Below, piece after piece: positions 13,384 through 26,396 of a stretch of 64,000 nt of DNA. The stretch's first letter is position 1. The number at the start of each line of letters is the position of its first letter. The stretch comes from Burhinus oedicnemus. Its lineage: Eukaryota; Chordata; Aves; Charadriiformes; Burhinidae. The stretch is from contig VFFE01007190.1 of assembly GCA_008921705.1 (NCBI GenBank), positions 124,558 through 188,557 on the forward strand. Direction: 5' to 3'. The position numbers and the translations under genes were made by a program. Under the pieces are notes generated by a model. The model searched no databases and was not told where the DNA came from. It worked only from the letters and a program-made list of their open reading frames with translations.

Positions 13384-13597
13384 GTCTCAAGTGAGTTCAG
13401 GTCAGCAGGGAGTTTATCATCCCTTCATTCACAGGGTTCTGGGTGTCCCGGGGCCCATCACTGGTGTTAAAGACAGAAGTGAAGAAGACATTAAGCATCT
13501 CTGCTTTGCCTGTGTCCCTGTTTGTGAGGTGACTGACCTTGTCAATGGGCCAATGTTATGTCTGATCTTCCTTTTGCTGTTAACATAGTTAAAAAGT

Positions 13598-16500
13598 CTT
13601 GAAAGAATTCTTGAAAGAAAATAGGAAATTGGATTACTTTCCATTATTGCTTCACCAATTGATAGCTGCAAATATTCACATTAAAGTATTAATTCAATGA
13701 AGGGATTTAGGGCCTTATTTGTTCTTCCACAAGCCAAAATCCAACCCATAGGAACATTTGACATCCCCATAACCTCTATGCAGCTACAGTCCAATCTCCA
13801 GTTGAGCTGTGTCCACCTCCATTCTCATAAGAGATTTTGGTGCAGAGAATCTGTTTTCACGTTCTTATTCTGCAGCAGGCCTAGTGACAACTGTAAGAAG
13901 ATTCTTGCTCTGCCGGGGCAGCTGGGGCTGAAATGGGGGTTGTGGGGCATGGGTGGGGTGAGGGGAAACTATGAGGGGTCTGGACATGGACAGTAAGACT
14001 CATGAGTCCTTTCAAAGCCCAGACACTCTCTCTGCTATCAAATTGATGGAAAGCCTCAGGAATGATTTTGGACAGTTGACGCTGTCCCCTGTATTTTCAC
14101 CAGGCTGGGGAATTAAAGCAGGCCAAGGGCTGCAGGTTGTTTGCATATGGTCAGTCTGTTTAGAAAGCAACACTGCGGTTACAGGGATAATAGTGTAAAA
14201 ACTACAGTTGTCCTGTGCTAGTCACCTCAGTGCTGGAGAGCAAACTCAAGAGACATTTAACTTATCAGTGCAGATAAAGCACAGCTGTGTTAGGACACAT
14301 TCGAACTGGTGATGACAGTGCTCTGTACAGACGATAGTGCTCGTTCAGGTGTTGAAAACAGTTCAGCTGAAATGCTGTGGAACCAGCTAATGCTTAACGT
14401 GGATTTATCGGACTAAAGGCCTTTATCTCTCTGCTTCCCTTCCCACTAAAACCATCCAGTGCAGAGTAAATACTTCCAATTTTGTGGTGTTTCAGTGGTC
14501 TCGCAACAGTGGTACTTTCCCTACAACTGGACTGGATTCACCCTGCAGTGAAGCCCACCACTTAAAAGTACTGATAGGTTGACAGTGTGGATGAGAATCA
14601 CCTGTCCTGATGAATACATCTGCATCCAGAGCAGTCACCTTCAACTTCATTTGTAGTCACTAGAAGGAAATAGAAATTCCTGAATGCAGTTCATCTCATA
14701 GTAAAGTAATTGTTTAAAATAGGTCAGGACACTAGCACTCAGTAAATTCTCTTTTTTCCAATTTGATATATATAAAAGAGTCAAGTTTGACTAGTTCAGA
14801 AGGAGATGTACAATGCAGCTATCTAAACTTTGGTTAGATGACTTTCATACTTTTCTTTTTCTGTTGACTTATTCGTAAGTGTTTATTTTTAAATGTAACT
14901 CATATTACCTGAGTTCCAAAGCAGATCTGCATTGCTGTAATAAATATCATTATTATGATAATTATTTGCATTTTCCGCTAAAGTTAGAATGCTGTGTAAT
15001 AATACAGAGAGAGTGGAGGTGACCAGCTGTCTATGCTGCTGAAAACAGGAAGAATTCACTCACTTCTATGCTAAAGGATCTTTCAGAGCGTTATGAAACT
15101 ATAACGGTAACTGAAATCTATTCTGGGCTGTTTCTCTGCACCAGGAGACCATTATCATGATAATTTAACACCTGTATCACTGATTTTTGGTAGTGCAACC
15201 TGTAATCAGAGTCTGAAGTGATCCCTGAAGCAGTTATAATTTAGATTACAGTTTAATATACAACCGTACTGGTTCTGAGCATTTGGATCACAGAATGCAG
15301 AACACCTCACTAAGCGATGATTGCAATAAGTAGGATTTACCATAAAGGAGGGCAATATCATAATTCTATAGTCTTGAAATGTAGCCAGGCTTGACTGAGC
15401 TTGTATCTTGAGCTGGATAGCCCATTTTTGGCAGTGTGATACCGTACAGGATGCTTTCATGAAACATCTTTCTGGTAGTTTTGTTTAAAGTAGGCCCAGT
15501 AGGCACTGCTAATTTACCTTCAGGCCATGATTTTGAAGGACAGTCAGTATAACTCAGGAGATAGAATAGTCCCACGAAAAGTAAGTTTTATCAATGAGAC
15601 ATCTCAGATATTACACATGGGGGGAAATAACACAGCCAAGCAGAGCTGTCAGCACTCTGCTGTGTACCTTCCACCTCTACTGTCTCACCAATAGTGACAA
15701 AGTCTGGAGGACAGTAGGCACAGCATAGATGCCTATAAAGCTTTCTGTCACAAGAGATAAGAAGTGAGAAGGTATCTAAGCTATTCTCCCTGCTTATTCC
15801 TTTGGAGTTGGTAAGGAAAGGAAAATTAAGTCATACCTCCCAAAATGATTATTTGTTTCTGTGCTGACAATGTTACCAGCAATGTAGGTTTTAGTTCTGC
15901 TATAATGTGATCTGTGCTCCTATTTTAGACAAAACACTGTTTGATTTTTTGGTTCTTTTTTAGCTTTCCTCCTTAGTGAAACTGCTGCCTATGCAGATTT
16001 TGCAGGTCCATAAAGCCCTGGGACTGGCTAGAGGGACTGGCAGCTGAACTATGAGTTAGGTTCAGGTAAAAAAAAATCTTGGTCATTGCACTTATTCATT
16101 GTGATAGGTTCCAGGTCAACCATCATGTAGCATCTCTACCACAAGATAATAAAAGAGGAATGGTAAACAGATCTTGTTCTTTTTCTGGACAGAACTGAAT
16201 GCTTGAAATGGAAATGCTGTGTGAAATTTGATTTCTTTTGACATTCCTGATTGACTTCTGAACAGCCTAGGAAAAGATAAGGAGTGTAACCATATTTATG
16301 TTGCCCTGGTACTCAGATCCCCCAGGTGAAGGTTTCAAGCATCATTGTCATTGTTCAAAGGTGGTTCTGTCACGTTGCTGATCCTTCAGCACATCTAACA
16401 CATGACTCCTGCTGAGACCAATGACATTCAGATGCCTAAATAATCGGAAGGTTCTGGACCTTAATGAGTTCTCTTAGCCCTCTTTCGTTGATCAGTGAAG

Positions 16501-19500
16501 TCAGGGGGAATTTTTCACTAAAATTTAATAATGATTCAGATACATTCTAGAGGAGGAAGTTCTAAACTTGCCTGGCTGGACAAAGGCCCAAGGCTCAGTA
16601 TGGAGAGGGGCCCTATAGGTCCCAGTTATGGCTAAAACATTTCACTGTCACTTGAATACTTAAAATCTCTTTCCACAGAATTCCTGTTCACCCACAACTG
16701 TAAGCAAGCTGAAATGTCTTATTGTCTATCTTTCTAGTGATAACACTCACTGCAGGCTCATGTTTGTGCTAAGGCTGTGGGAAATCAACTAGCCACATCC
16801 TGACATTACTGAGTCATTCTGAGCTGAAGTTCATACTGCAGTTCTGAGGCAAGTTTCATATTAATTATTTTGCTTCCAACAGAGCCTGCTGTGATTGATA
16901 CACTGAAAGAAAAGACTGCCTGCCCTACTAGGCTTCACACAAAACCTCTCAAGAAGGGATGCTGAGCATTCATTTGTGATACGAGTGTCCCATGATTAAA
17001 TCTATTTGGCTAAAAAGAGATAAAATTGACTTAAAAGCCTAATACCCTCACTCACTGAGGGTTTCAGGGAAGCTGTGTTGAAATCATAAACTTAAATGGT
17101 GCGGTTGAGGAATGTTCTAAGCATCTTTAAATGCTGGGTCACTGGATGTGGAACTAGTGTTGTTTTCAGACCATATCCATTCAATCAGCCTAGCAAGCTC
17201 CTCTGGACTGTGTCAGTCCAACTGTAGTCTAAGCACTCAATGTTTTTCATTACATTAGAAACCTAGTAATAGAAGTTCTTACTGACAAAAAATTATCTAG
17301 ACAATTTAGACATCTCCAAAATTAGGTGGTAGCTGATAAGAGCTTTGTAAATTATGAATAGTCTGAACTAAGGTCCCTATAGTCCTATGGTTTGTGGATC
17401 TGGTTGCTTATGTGTCTGAGTCCCATAGATTTCTGTGCTTAACTCTTGATATGTCATTTCAAATGATAACAAACAGAAGCAACAATGATTTCATAAAGAT
17501 TTTTTTGTTGTGCATTATGAGATATTAGTGTCTTGCCCAATTAGGGAAAGCACTCCTTTCCTACTAATAAGCAGCTTGAACCCATCTCTGATGGATGCAG
17601 GAAAGAGCTGTTTTGTATACCATATTATCAACAAAGTAGTAGCAAATAGTCCAATTTTATTTTACTTTTCAGACTTCTCCAAATCAATCCCAAAATAAAT
17701 ATTTTGGAGTTTGAAATTACTTCAGCAAAGCTTGACATAGTAATAATGGCTCACACTTGTGCTAGTTATTCCCTAACTGGGCCCTTAGCCATATTATTTG
17801 CATTTTTTCTTTGCTCACAACTATCCTTCTTATGTTCTTGTCAAAGCTATTACACTAGCTGTTGCAGAGAAAGGAGGCTATCTGTATTCCCAACATTCTG
17901 GGACAGAATAAAGGAGCAAACACTTCTGCACAAAGCTCCTTTGAGCTACTTAATATACTTTCTGATAAAAGAAAAGATGACATTGAATGCTCAACAAAGA
18001 ACAAAAATTATTTCTTAAAACATGAAATACAAATGACAATTCAATCATTAGGAAAAATTCTATTAAGTTCAGGAAAAATTAATTATGCCTTCTTTATTAC
18101 AGATTGTGAACTAGCCACTGTTGTAGTGGGATGTAAAAGTTATGTTCAATTTTGGCTTTGGTTTTTGTTTGCCTACTGACAAAAAAGTCTGCTTAAAAAT
18201 GTAGATGTAAACTTCCCTTCTTGCTCCTATTTCATTAATAATTAGAAAAAGCTCTTGGCTCAGGAACAAACTGGAAATTTTCAGTGGGAGCAAAACAGAA
18301 TAAAGTTGTTATTCCTACTTTACAAAAAATTTGTATTCTCCTTTTATTTTTCTGTCTTTTAATAATCCATTACTTCCTATTAATAAAGATGATATGATAT
18401 TGAAATAAAGTAAGTTAAAACAATGACTGACAACTAACAAAACCCCAAAGTGTCTGGCTTTTTATATCCTTCAAATACTAATTTTTCTAAATGTAGCCAC
18501 ACTTGGTGCCATTTGTTAGAAAAAAAAATGTAGCTGCAGGTTTTAGTCAACTGGAAGTCTGAGGATGGGCAATTTGGATTTATGAGAGCAATAAAGAGAC
18601 CAGGCAGATCACACAGTGGCATATTCCAACAGGTAAGCTTAGGCATGGCCTTAACATTTGCAGTTAGGTGGCATTTGAACAGAGTTATAAGACATAAATT
18701 TGAAATATTCTACCAACATTTTTGTGTTGATCACATAGAGGATCAAAGCAAGCCTTTGGAGAGTCTCAGTTATAAATTCCTTACTACATCTCCTAAAAGA
18801 ATTAATAGGAAGCATTATTGGCATCTGGATTTAAAAAAAAAAAAAAAAGAATGAAAGAAAAAAAATCAGCTCTCAACATAGGTGCAACCTCAATGGTCAC
18901 AAACTACACACATTGTCTTGCACACACATAGACTGAATTATATGAGAGGTTTTTCTTCTGACAAATACTACTACATGAATAGGTGACTCATGACCTCCAC
19001 CTGTGTTAATTTGAATTTGTCTTTTATAGAAACAGGAGAAAAGGAAAAGTGGAGAGTGAGGAACTCTATTGTGTGATGTTATACTTCAACACCTTATTGA
19101 ATGGAAATCTAATTTGGGAGACACATGACATAGTTTCAAAATGCTTTCATCCACATAAATTCTTGATTGGTGGGGAGAGAGTGTCACTAAAAATAAACCA
19201 GACCCTACTTGTTGCAGAGTGAATGCAATAGAAGATTGTCTTTGCTAGTGTTTCTTTTTTAGTACCTAGAAGTAGAGACAGACCTCTCTGTAATAGACTA
19301 TTCCCTGTAACATTTAGATGTACATTAATATGTCCTTATATTGAATTTCAGGACAGACCAAAAGTAAAAGTGATCACTCCTCATTCATATGACAGGTGTG
19401 TCTTCTACGTACTGGTGGTTGTGGCACTCATGCACCATTACATTCTCCTGTTGTAAAATTTCTAAGAAATGCTTCTGATCTTCTAGTCCAAAACAGTTCT

Positions 19501-21110
19501 ATATTGAGTTAATTTTGCAGACCCAACACTTGGTGTGTGACTATTATACATCAGCTAAAACATTCTTCTGATGAGTGTCCTTAGCTTTGCAATAGCTGTG
19601 CAACCCACTCGCGTAGCATAATATTTGTTTAACTAATGTATACTGTGAATCAGCAGTAAATACAGTTAAAATGTTTAGAGTGGGTGACCAGGTCATGAGA
19701 ATTTTCTTTATTGAGAGGATTTAAAGTCAGAATTGCAGGTGAGATGGAGCTGAAAGTATAGGACTAGAAGATGGGAAGGTGTGAGTCTGAAAGTGACTGA
19801 AGATTAGGTAGCAAGACAGATGAAATGCTGAAGGGGAAGGCATCTGTAAACTCAGCATCCCCCGAGTTTTGCAATTTCAGAGCCTGTCTGTCTTGAGAAA
19901 CATGTCCCTCCTTCTGCTCTTCCATGCAAACTGATATCCAGGGAGTTTGTTGCATCGTCCTTGTTTTGTATGTCTCCAGGGCATCGTGTGTGTTTTCTGA
20001 GGCACTCAGACCTCCTTACATAAACTGGAATACTTGTGTCTCAGAAAGCAGGACTTGTAAGATGAGGGGAATTACCATTTCAGTCCACATGACAGGTTCC
20101 CCAAGCTTGACTATGGAAAGACAGGCATGGATGAAACACTTTTCCTATGTTCCATCTTCAGTACCAGGGTGCTTCCAATCAGACTTCATTGCCTACTTGG
20201 ATTGTTTTGATTTAGTATTCTTCACAAGGATTTGGGTCTATTCAGTGATCCACATCTAGCTTAATTTAAAGACTTCTAGGTTTTTAAAGTTATAAGTCCA
20301 GTCTGCCTTTGCTTTGCATCACTCTTGAAATGATACAAAGTGAAATATATTTATTTAATTTGAGAAACAGAAACTAATGTTTTAAGTTTTTTTGAGGTAC
20401 AGAGTGTGAGAAAAAGAAAAAATGGTTATACGTACCTGAGTTACCAAAACTTGAGAAATGGAGGGTTTCTCATGTTCAGGAGACAGTTAAGAAACATTTT
20501 GTTCCTCTGATTTTTTCTCTGCCTGAATGCAGGTCCTGAGATAAATACATGCCCTGCTTAGTCTAGTGTTAACATAAACTTAATATCTTCACACTCCCCT
20601 CTCCTTCTTCCCTGCCTTACATGAACTAGAGCATTTTCTGTAGAAACTTTGTGTATGGAGTTCAGGCTAGATTAAGACAGCTATGCTTAAGTGTAGATGT
20701 AGATGTTTGAACTAGCCATCTAAGCCATCATTGTGGTAGATGAAGACCTAGAATCGAACTTGCTTATCCATAGACAGTTCTTCTGAGATGCACTAGGGTT
20801 ATCTGAGTCATCCTGGATGGGCTAGTGGAGATCACATATGACTTTAGGAAGACCCGTTCTTCCATACTCCGTTGGCAGTAGACACGTATCTGAATCTCAC
20901 CCTTGTGACTGTTTAGATGACTCATTCTCTTGATTTCATTAATTGTGTTGAGCAAGAGAAAGTGTCTTAACCTTGAAATGAATGACACCTTCAAACTCTT
21001 GATTTAGTAGCCCAGACTACATGACAAGTTCTATCTGAGAGGAAATATTGGAGACATGACCTTTTGGAGAAACACTTGGAGGCCAGACAGTATACCTTAT
21101 ATATTGTTAA
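13598..21110. other. Unannotated unique sequence, about 7.5 kb
   Basis: Apart from the G-run cluster at 13915-13978 and a poly-A tract at 18833-18848, no repeat or gene is recognisable. An AT-rich stretch with repeated ATTA/TGATAAT motifs lies at about 14935-14975 and could be regulatory, but nothing in the sequence alone decides this. Confidence 0.5.
13915..13978 (+). other. G-run cluster with G-quadruplex potential
   Basis: Eight runs of three to five G occur within 64 bases (starting at 13915, 13924, 13935, 13944, 13951, 13955, 13962 and 13975). Most are separated by loops of one to nine bases. This satisfies the usual four-run quadruplex pattern several times over on the plus strand. It is an isolated GC-rich spot in AT-rich surroundings. 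Confidence 0.8.
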
Positions 21111-21125
21111 GTGCCATACGTCAGG

Positions 21126-21683
21126 ATGACTCACTGGATATATTTATTTGAAGTTGAGTTAAACTTTCCTGTAGTATCTTGTCACCTCTCAGAACATTCC
21201 AAAATTATTTTGAAAAGTAATGCTAAAAATGGGGAAAAACCCAGCATAGCTTTAGCTCTGCTTTCTTCAAACTGTCTCAACATGTCCCAAAGAAGTATAT
21301 ATACACTCTGCTCTTGTACCGAACAAGGGTTACTAGTGCTTGTGCAGAATACACATTTGGCTAACAAAGTTAGTGAAAAGATATACCTGATAATGTTTGC
21401 AAGCTCAGACCTGGTTTTAGAATCAGTTCATTCAGTTTCACATGAACAATGCTCTCACCCATCACTAAGCCTACACCCACATTTGTCTCGCTCAAAATTG
21501 TTACTCTTGTCCGTAGCAAGATCTACAATTTCCTTCCCTATTCTTTCATTACTGAACTGCATATCATTCCAAGCACACAGGTTTCAAGCAGAAATATGGA
21601 AGAAAGGCAAAAGATCTTTTCACTGCTCTGGGATTCCATCACAGCTATTCCAAAACATTCCAGTGAATGCCTCTGCCTTTTAA
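21126..21683 (+). other. Long orphan ORF of unknown status (185 codons from ATG)
   Basis: An uninterrupted frame runs from a stop at 21108-21110 to a stop just after 21683. The first ATG is at 21126 with A at -3; a GTG at 21111 also lies in frame. The translation is rich in Ser and Leu with hydrophobic patches (for example residues LLLLSVARSTISFPILSLL), and no domain is recognisable. By my rough estimate, an open frame this long is uncommon by chance at this AT content. No convincing promoter or poly-A signal was identified next to it. It may be a chance frame, a lineage-specific gene or an old pseudogene, so I do not call it CDS. Confidence 0.3.
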
Positions 21684-21924
21684 CTCTTGAATACAGTTAG
21701 ACTATTTGCAGTTAATTTTCTACTCCAGGGGACAAAGGCGATCTGAGTATATACTGAAGCTTTTCTCTTTTCTGTTTTCAGAGGTATTAATGTTTCTGAA
21801 TCCACATGCATAGTACAAATTCATGTCAGTGAATTTATATGTAAATGATATTGTATTTATTAGTAATATTTTAAGTACCTTACCCAACCTAGAGACTACA
21901 GATGTATTTTGTCGTTTGATGACT

Positions 21925-21989
21925 AAGCTTCTTGGTTTTCTTTTCTTTTTCTTTTGCAGAATGAGTTGTTGGCATTTCTGAAGGTAATG
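21925..21989 (+). other. Candidate 24-base microexon with flanking splice sites
   Basis: A GACTAAG branch-like motif at 21921-21927 is followed by an almost unbroken pyrimidine tract and TTTTGCAG, ending at 21959. The next 24 bases (21960-21983) end in AAG followed by GTAATG. The 24 bases read NELLAFLK without a stop in one frame and keep the reading phase. It is predicted from consensus only; no neighbouring exon is known. Confidence 0.3.
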
Positions 21990-23195
21990 TGATTTTAGTT
22001 CTTGCAGCAGTGAGTCCCACAGCTGAAGCATAATAATTGAGACGGTTAATTCTCATGAACAGCCCTCTTTTGGCTAACATGGGAGGCTAATACTCCATTT
22101 TCCATAAGAATGCCTCTGTCACAACAGACCAAGTCAAGAAATTTACTGTAATATTTGAAATAGTGATCCAAGACTGACTTCAACAAAGCGGAACAACTGA
22201 ATGTGAAACAACATTTACTTAATGACCTGAAAATATAGTAATTTTAAACTGCATTACTGTAAAATTTTACTTAGAAATCTCATAAATACTTCAATTGTTT
22301 TAAGTATAAGGACCAGGGCACTGGTATCAAATGCCAGGACCACGGTACTGCAAACTCAGCAGTTACTCCAGTGACATAACAAGTTACATTTTTTAAATAA
22401 GCGTTCTCTCCATGCTTATAGTTAATACTGAACCAGAAAGCATAAAACAAGTGTTTTAAATAATCTCCCTATTGAAAATCAATAATTTGTTCACTTATTA
22501 TGAGCACAGTATGTGACATAAAAATAGAATACAATTTGCATTACATTTTCTTCAAGGACTCTTTAAGGAGTCACAAACAGTGCAGAACCATTTTCTGTCC
22601 TACATCTTTTGTGAATAACATGAAAGCTGTAAGTCTTTCAAAACCATGTCTATACGCCAACCGCATACATTTTGTATTTTTTTTTATTGTGACGTTGTAG
22701 GAAACAGCGGTGTGGTGGGCAGTAAGCGCAGTATGTGGAAATAAGCAAGTAGAAGCTCTGTAACTGGGGAGATTAAACTGTAATTGCTACTTTTATCTTT
22801 TTCATTCTTTAATATAATATTTTGATCCTATTTAATGTTCTACAAAAGGGGTTATATAGGATTATTGTCAGCCTTTGAAAAGTCCGTTTAGGGCCTATAA
22901 TTAAGAAGATGGAGGGGAGGCCACCACTGAAAGAATGACTTTCTTTTTATTTTAGTTTTTGGATTGTATTTAACCTTTTCAAATGCTGGATACATTTTGA
23001 CTAGCACTATAAATTATATACAGCTTGACTTTGCTCAGAAGGAATTAATTAAAAAGTTTTGATTCATTTTGGTTTAGAAGTTTTGTAATCAAAACCGATG
23101 TTGATGAAAAACACAAATTATTTTTTTTATCAAATGACAGAGGTAGCTTCAATTAATTTTGGACTACTTTGGGAAAAGTGTATTTTACAAAAGCA
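21990..23195. other. Unannotated unique sequence
   Basis: About 1.2 kb of AT-rich DNA in which I see no supported feature. Confidence 0.5.
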
Positions 23196-23214
23196 CCTTT
23201 CAATACTTAAAAAT

Positions 23215-23551
23215 CCTTTCAGTACTTAAAGGGGGCTTATAAGAAAGATGGGGACAGACTTTTTAGTAGGGCCTGCTGTGATAGGACAAGGGGTAATTGT
23301 TTTAAACTAAAAGAGGGGAGATTCAGACTAGATATAAGGAAGAAATATTCTACGATGAGGGTGGTGAAAGATTGGAATAGGTTGCCCAGAGAGGTGGTAG
23401 AAGCCCCACCACTGGAAACAGTCAAGGTCAGGTTGGACGGGGCTCTGAACAGGTTGATCTTGTTGAAGATGTCCCTGCTCATTGCAGGGTTGTTGGACTA
23501 GATGACCTTTAAAGGTCCCTTCCAACCCAAAGGATTCTATGATTCTATGAC
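23215..23551 (+). mobile_element. CR1 LINE, short 3' fragment
   Basis: It begins in the ORF2 C-terminal region (CAGTACTTAAAGGGGGC, equivalent to the QYLKGAYKK-type block). It then passes through RVVKDWNRLPREVVEAP-like coding sequence on the plus strand. It continues into the CR1 3' UTR (GGACTAGATGACC, AAAGGTCCCTTCCAACCC) and ends in two ATTCTATG-type units at 23536-23551. The remaining coding part is about 200 bases and interrupted. A 15-base near copy of its first bases lies directly upstream. Confidence 0.95.
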
Positions 23552-26396
23552 CTTATTACAAAAAGGTTTTGTTCCTCCACTGCTTCTTTTCTACACTCCA
23601 CTGTTAAAATGGGGCTGAACTTCTACAAGCCTGGTTACAAGGAGCTGTCAACTTCTGATTGGAAAACTATATTACTGAATTAACAAGGTATTGTCTTCTA
23701 GTTAATAAACAGGGGCTTTCAACAGTGGTTTCCATACAGAGACCTTTTGTTGTATCAAAGGAAAATGTCACTTGTATCAATTTGGGGACCAAATTTATTC
23801 CCAGATTAACTTTAGCAACACGAATGGAGCAGTGAATTTTGCAAAGTATTTTGTACACACTTCTCAGCTTCATAGCCTTTTCCGGTTTCTGATGTATAAT
23901 TTATCATTTTAAAAAGTTAGTGATTCATTCTTTTTTAAAATATTTTTTCACCCTGATTATCCACTGTTTTAGATTTTGGTTGAACATGCATAGACTGCTC
24001 ACAGTTTATAACCAACTACTCTATGAAAGTATTTTTCACTTTGCAGATATGTAAATGACCTTAGATAATAGAAGGCAGAGAAAATAGATCTCACTGTGAA
24101 ATATGCTTTCCTTTGAGAAGGAAAAAACAAAAAAGGATAAGTGGTCCATGCAAAAAAACCTGAACAAAACCACCCCCCCCCAAAACATAAACCAACTAAA
24201 AAAAAGGTGAAGAATAACTCTACCTCACTGTTTCACATGAAGACTTATATGAGTAGAATGAAAATGACAATTAGCGTTTATTGATTTTTTTTCCATTCTC
24301 TGAAAGAAAACATTTACTTTGACAAAATTACTGGTGTCTACTCCAACATGACAAGATTTTTTTATGTGCTGTCTCTGTATACTTGTGGAACTTCAGGCTG
24401 TCAGGTAAGTGATTCATTTTCCTAACTTCAATCTCACTGAATATAATTCTATATTGGCAGAAACCCGTGGAATTTGTCCTTTACAGCAGTCTTCTGTTAG
24501 ACTTGTTTTAAAGCATAACATCTGTCATGGTTCTTGCTCTGTCTGTGAGGAAGAACCATATAATCATTTAATGTTTGTTGACTTTTGCCTACAGCATTAG
24601 AGATTTCAGAAAGTTTCAGAGATGACTAGAGATTTGGGAACCCTGAGTAAAAACTAAAAAATTAGGAACTCCACATAAGACATCTATGGAGAGACTGAAC
24701 ATTGAGACTTCAACAGTTCTTTTAAAACCAATTGACAACCTATGGTGAGTTTACATTTTGCTAATTAGCTATACCTTATTGAAAACTGTCTGTGCAATCC
24801 TCCACCTCCCCAGGAAGGAGGGAAAAAGGAGAGGCATAACAACATCTCATCTTGAGTCAGCTCAGTGTTTTACTAGTCATTCTGTCCGGAACCAAAGAAC
24901 ATCAAATGCAATCCCCAGACACATGGATTGTATTAGGGATAGAATAAGAAGCCTTAACTCCGTAGTTCCTGGATTTTGTTGGATTATTTTTACACAGCTT
25001 TTGTATTTAGGGAGGATTATGGCACACATGGTCAATAAGATCACACAGTCTTTTCAGACCCCTATAATACTTCAAGGTGCAATGAAATGAGTTAAATATG
25101 GAGAGAAAAGCCAGTCTGAGTCTCATGGTTTTTGGAGTTTTAAATGAAAACTTGTTGCACATTTTAACAAGGTTCTTTCCATAATTTTTAACATTAACAG
25201 GGAAAAAAATTGTAGAAAAGAATAAAGAAGACCTCAAACTGAAAGGGCCTGGTCTGATTACAGTGACAGTTATTCTCCATTTCATCCATGGTGATCATAG
25301 GAGACCTCTTTGAGCTATTATGATTTTGTTTGAAGTGCATGGGACACTGCTACTTAATTGTCATACTATCTTAATATAACTGTTGTGATTTCTCCATCAA
25401 AAGCATAATCATACATTCTACGGTTGTCATAGTGTACTGTGCCAATAAATACTACTAAGGAAATTCTTCATGCACAGCTCATTGACATAATAGACTATAA
25501 TGTTTTTTTTAGTACTGCTATGGTCTGCTGTATCAATGCCTACTGAGGGAGACTTTAAAGCACTCATCCAAGCACAGAGGGTAACTATACATAATAAAAA
25601 TCTTTATGAAGTTTTTGGAAATAAGCAATTATTCTGCACTGCACTGTTCATTTTATTTATAAGTGCCAAAATCATTAGCATACACAAGGGACAGATATGG
25701 TATTCAAATTTTCCCTTTAAGATTGAACTAACTTCACTTTCACAGGTTTCAAGAACCTTCAAGAAAGTATTTTTTGTGTTGTCTTTTATTTTTCCTAATG
25801 TCAAAGTGCAAAAAAACCCTTCAAATCCTCTCTCTCATTTAATGATCTCATACTTCTCTATAATTTTGTAAGAAAAGGTCATAGTTGCTTCATCTTCCTA
25901 TCTGAAATCCATGCCTCTAATCTGAAACTCTTGTTTAAATTTTTTTCTTTATGAAATGGACAGAGAGAAGTACCTCCAGAGAATAATTTGGAAGAACATT
26001 CATACACTAGGCATCTAAAATGAATGGGATGAATGACTCACTGAAGAATTTAACCTAGCTTTCTAGCAAATACATACCACATAAAATATATCCCAGTCTT
26101 TAAGTAGAAAATACAGACTCTATATTTTCAGAATTGCAGCAAATCTAGATGAAAAAGAATTAGTTTAGGACAACAGAAATGACCTTTCACACTAAATAGG
26201 GTGCAGTGCTGAATAACTACTGCTTTCTGATGAGTACCAAGCAATTCGACAGCAAGTTCAAGAAATCGTGCAGCTGTCACTCATACATTAACTTTGTTAG
26301 AGGACTGTGAGAAAAGTTTAATCACCCTCCAAAGATGCATTAGAGTATGCTCTAGATCCTCAGAAAACTCATTTTTCCTTTTTTTTTATAGAATAT
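23552..26396. other. Unannotated unique sequence, about 2.8 kb
   Basis: AT-rich DNA with a short C homopolymer at about 24172-24181. No gene, RNA or interspersed repeat was recognised. It ends at the target duplication of the solo LTR. Confidence 0.5.

Larger units (their letters stand above)
11785..13597 (-). mobile_element. CR1 LINE, 5'-truncated, about 1.8 kb
   Basis: On the minus strand this is the 3' part of a CR1 element. The plus-strand left edge carries ATCATAGAATCATAGAAT, the reverse complement of the ATTCTATG-type CR1 tail, followed by the conserved 3' UTR block. Reading leftward on the minus strand, three broken ORF2 segments follow the order of a CR1 reverse transcriptase. Similarity stops near 13597, inside the region just before the fingers domain, so the endonuclease and 5' end are absent. 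No target duplication was looked for, because CR1 normally makes none. It is the longest CR1 in the window. Its 3' tail and UTR differ from the copies at 50373 and 62793, suggesting another, older subfamily. Confidence 0.93.

Noticed and set aside
16882..16966. Short open segment behind a CCAACAG acceptor-like site
   Set aside because: Only 28 codons, weak pyrimidine tract and no recognisable product.
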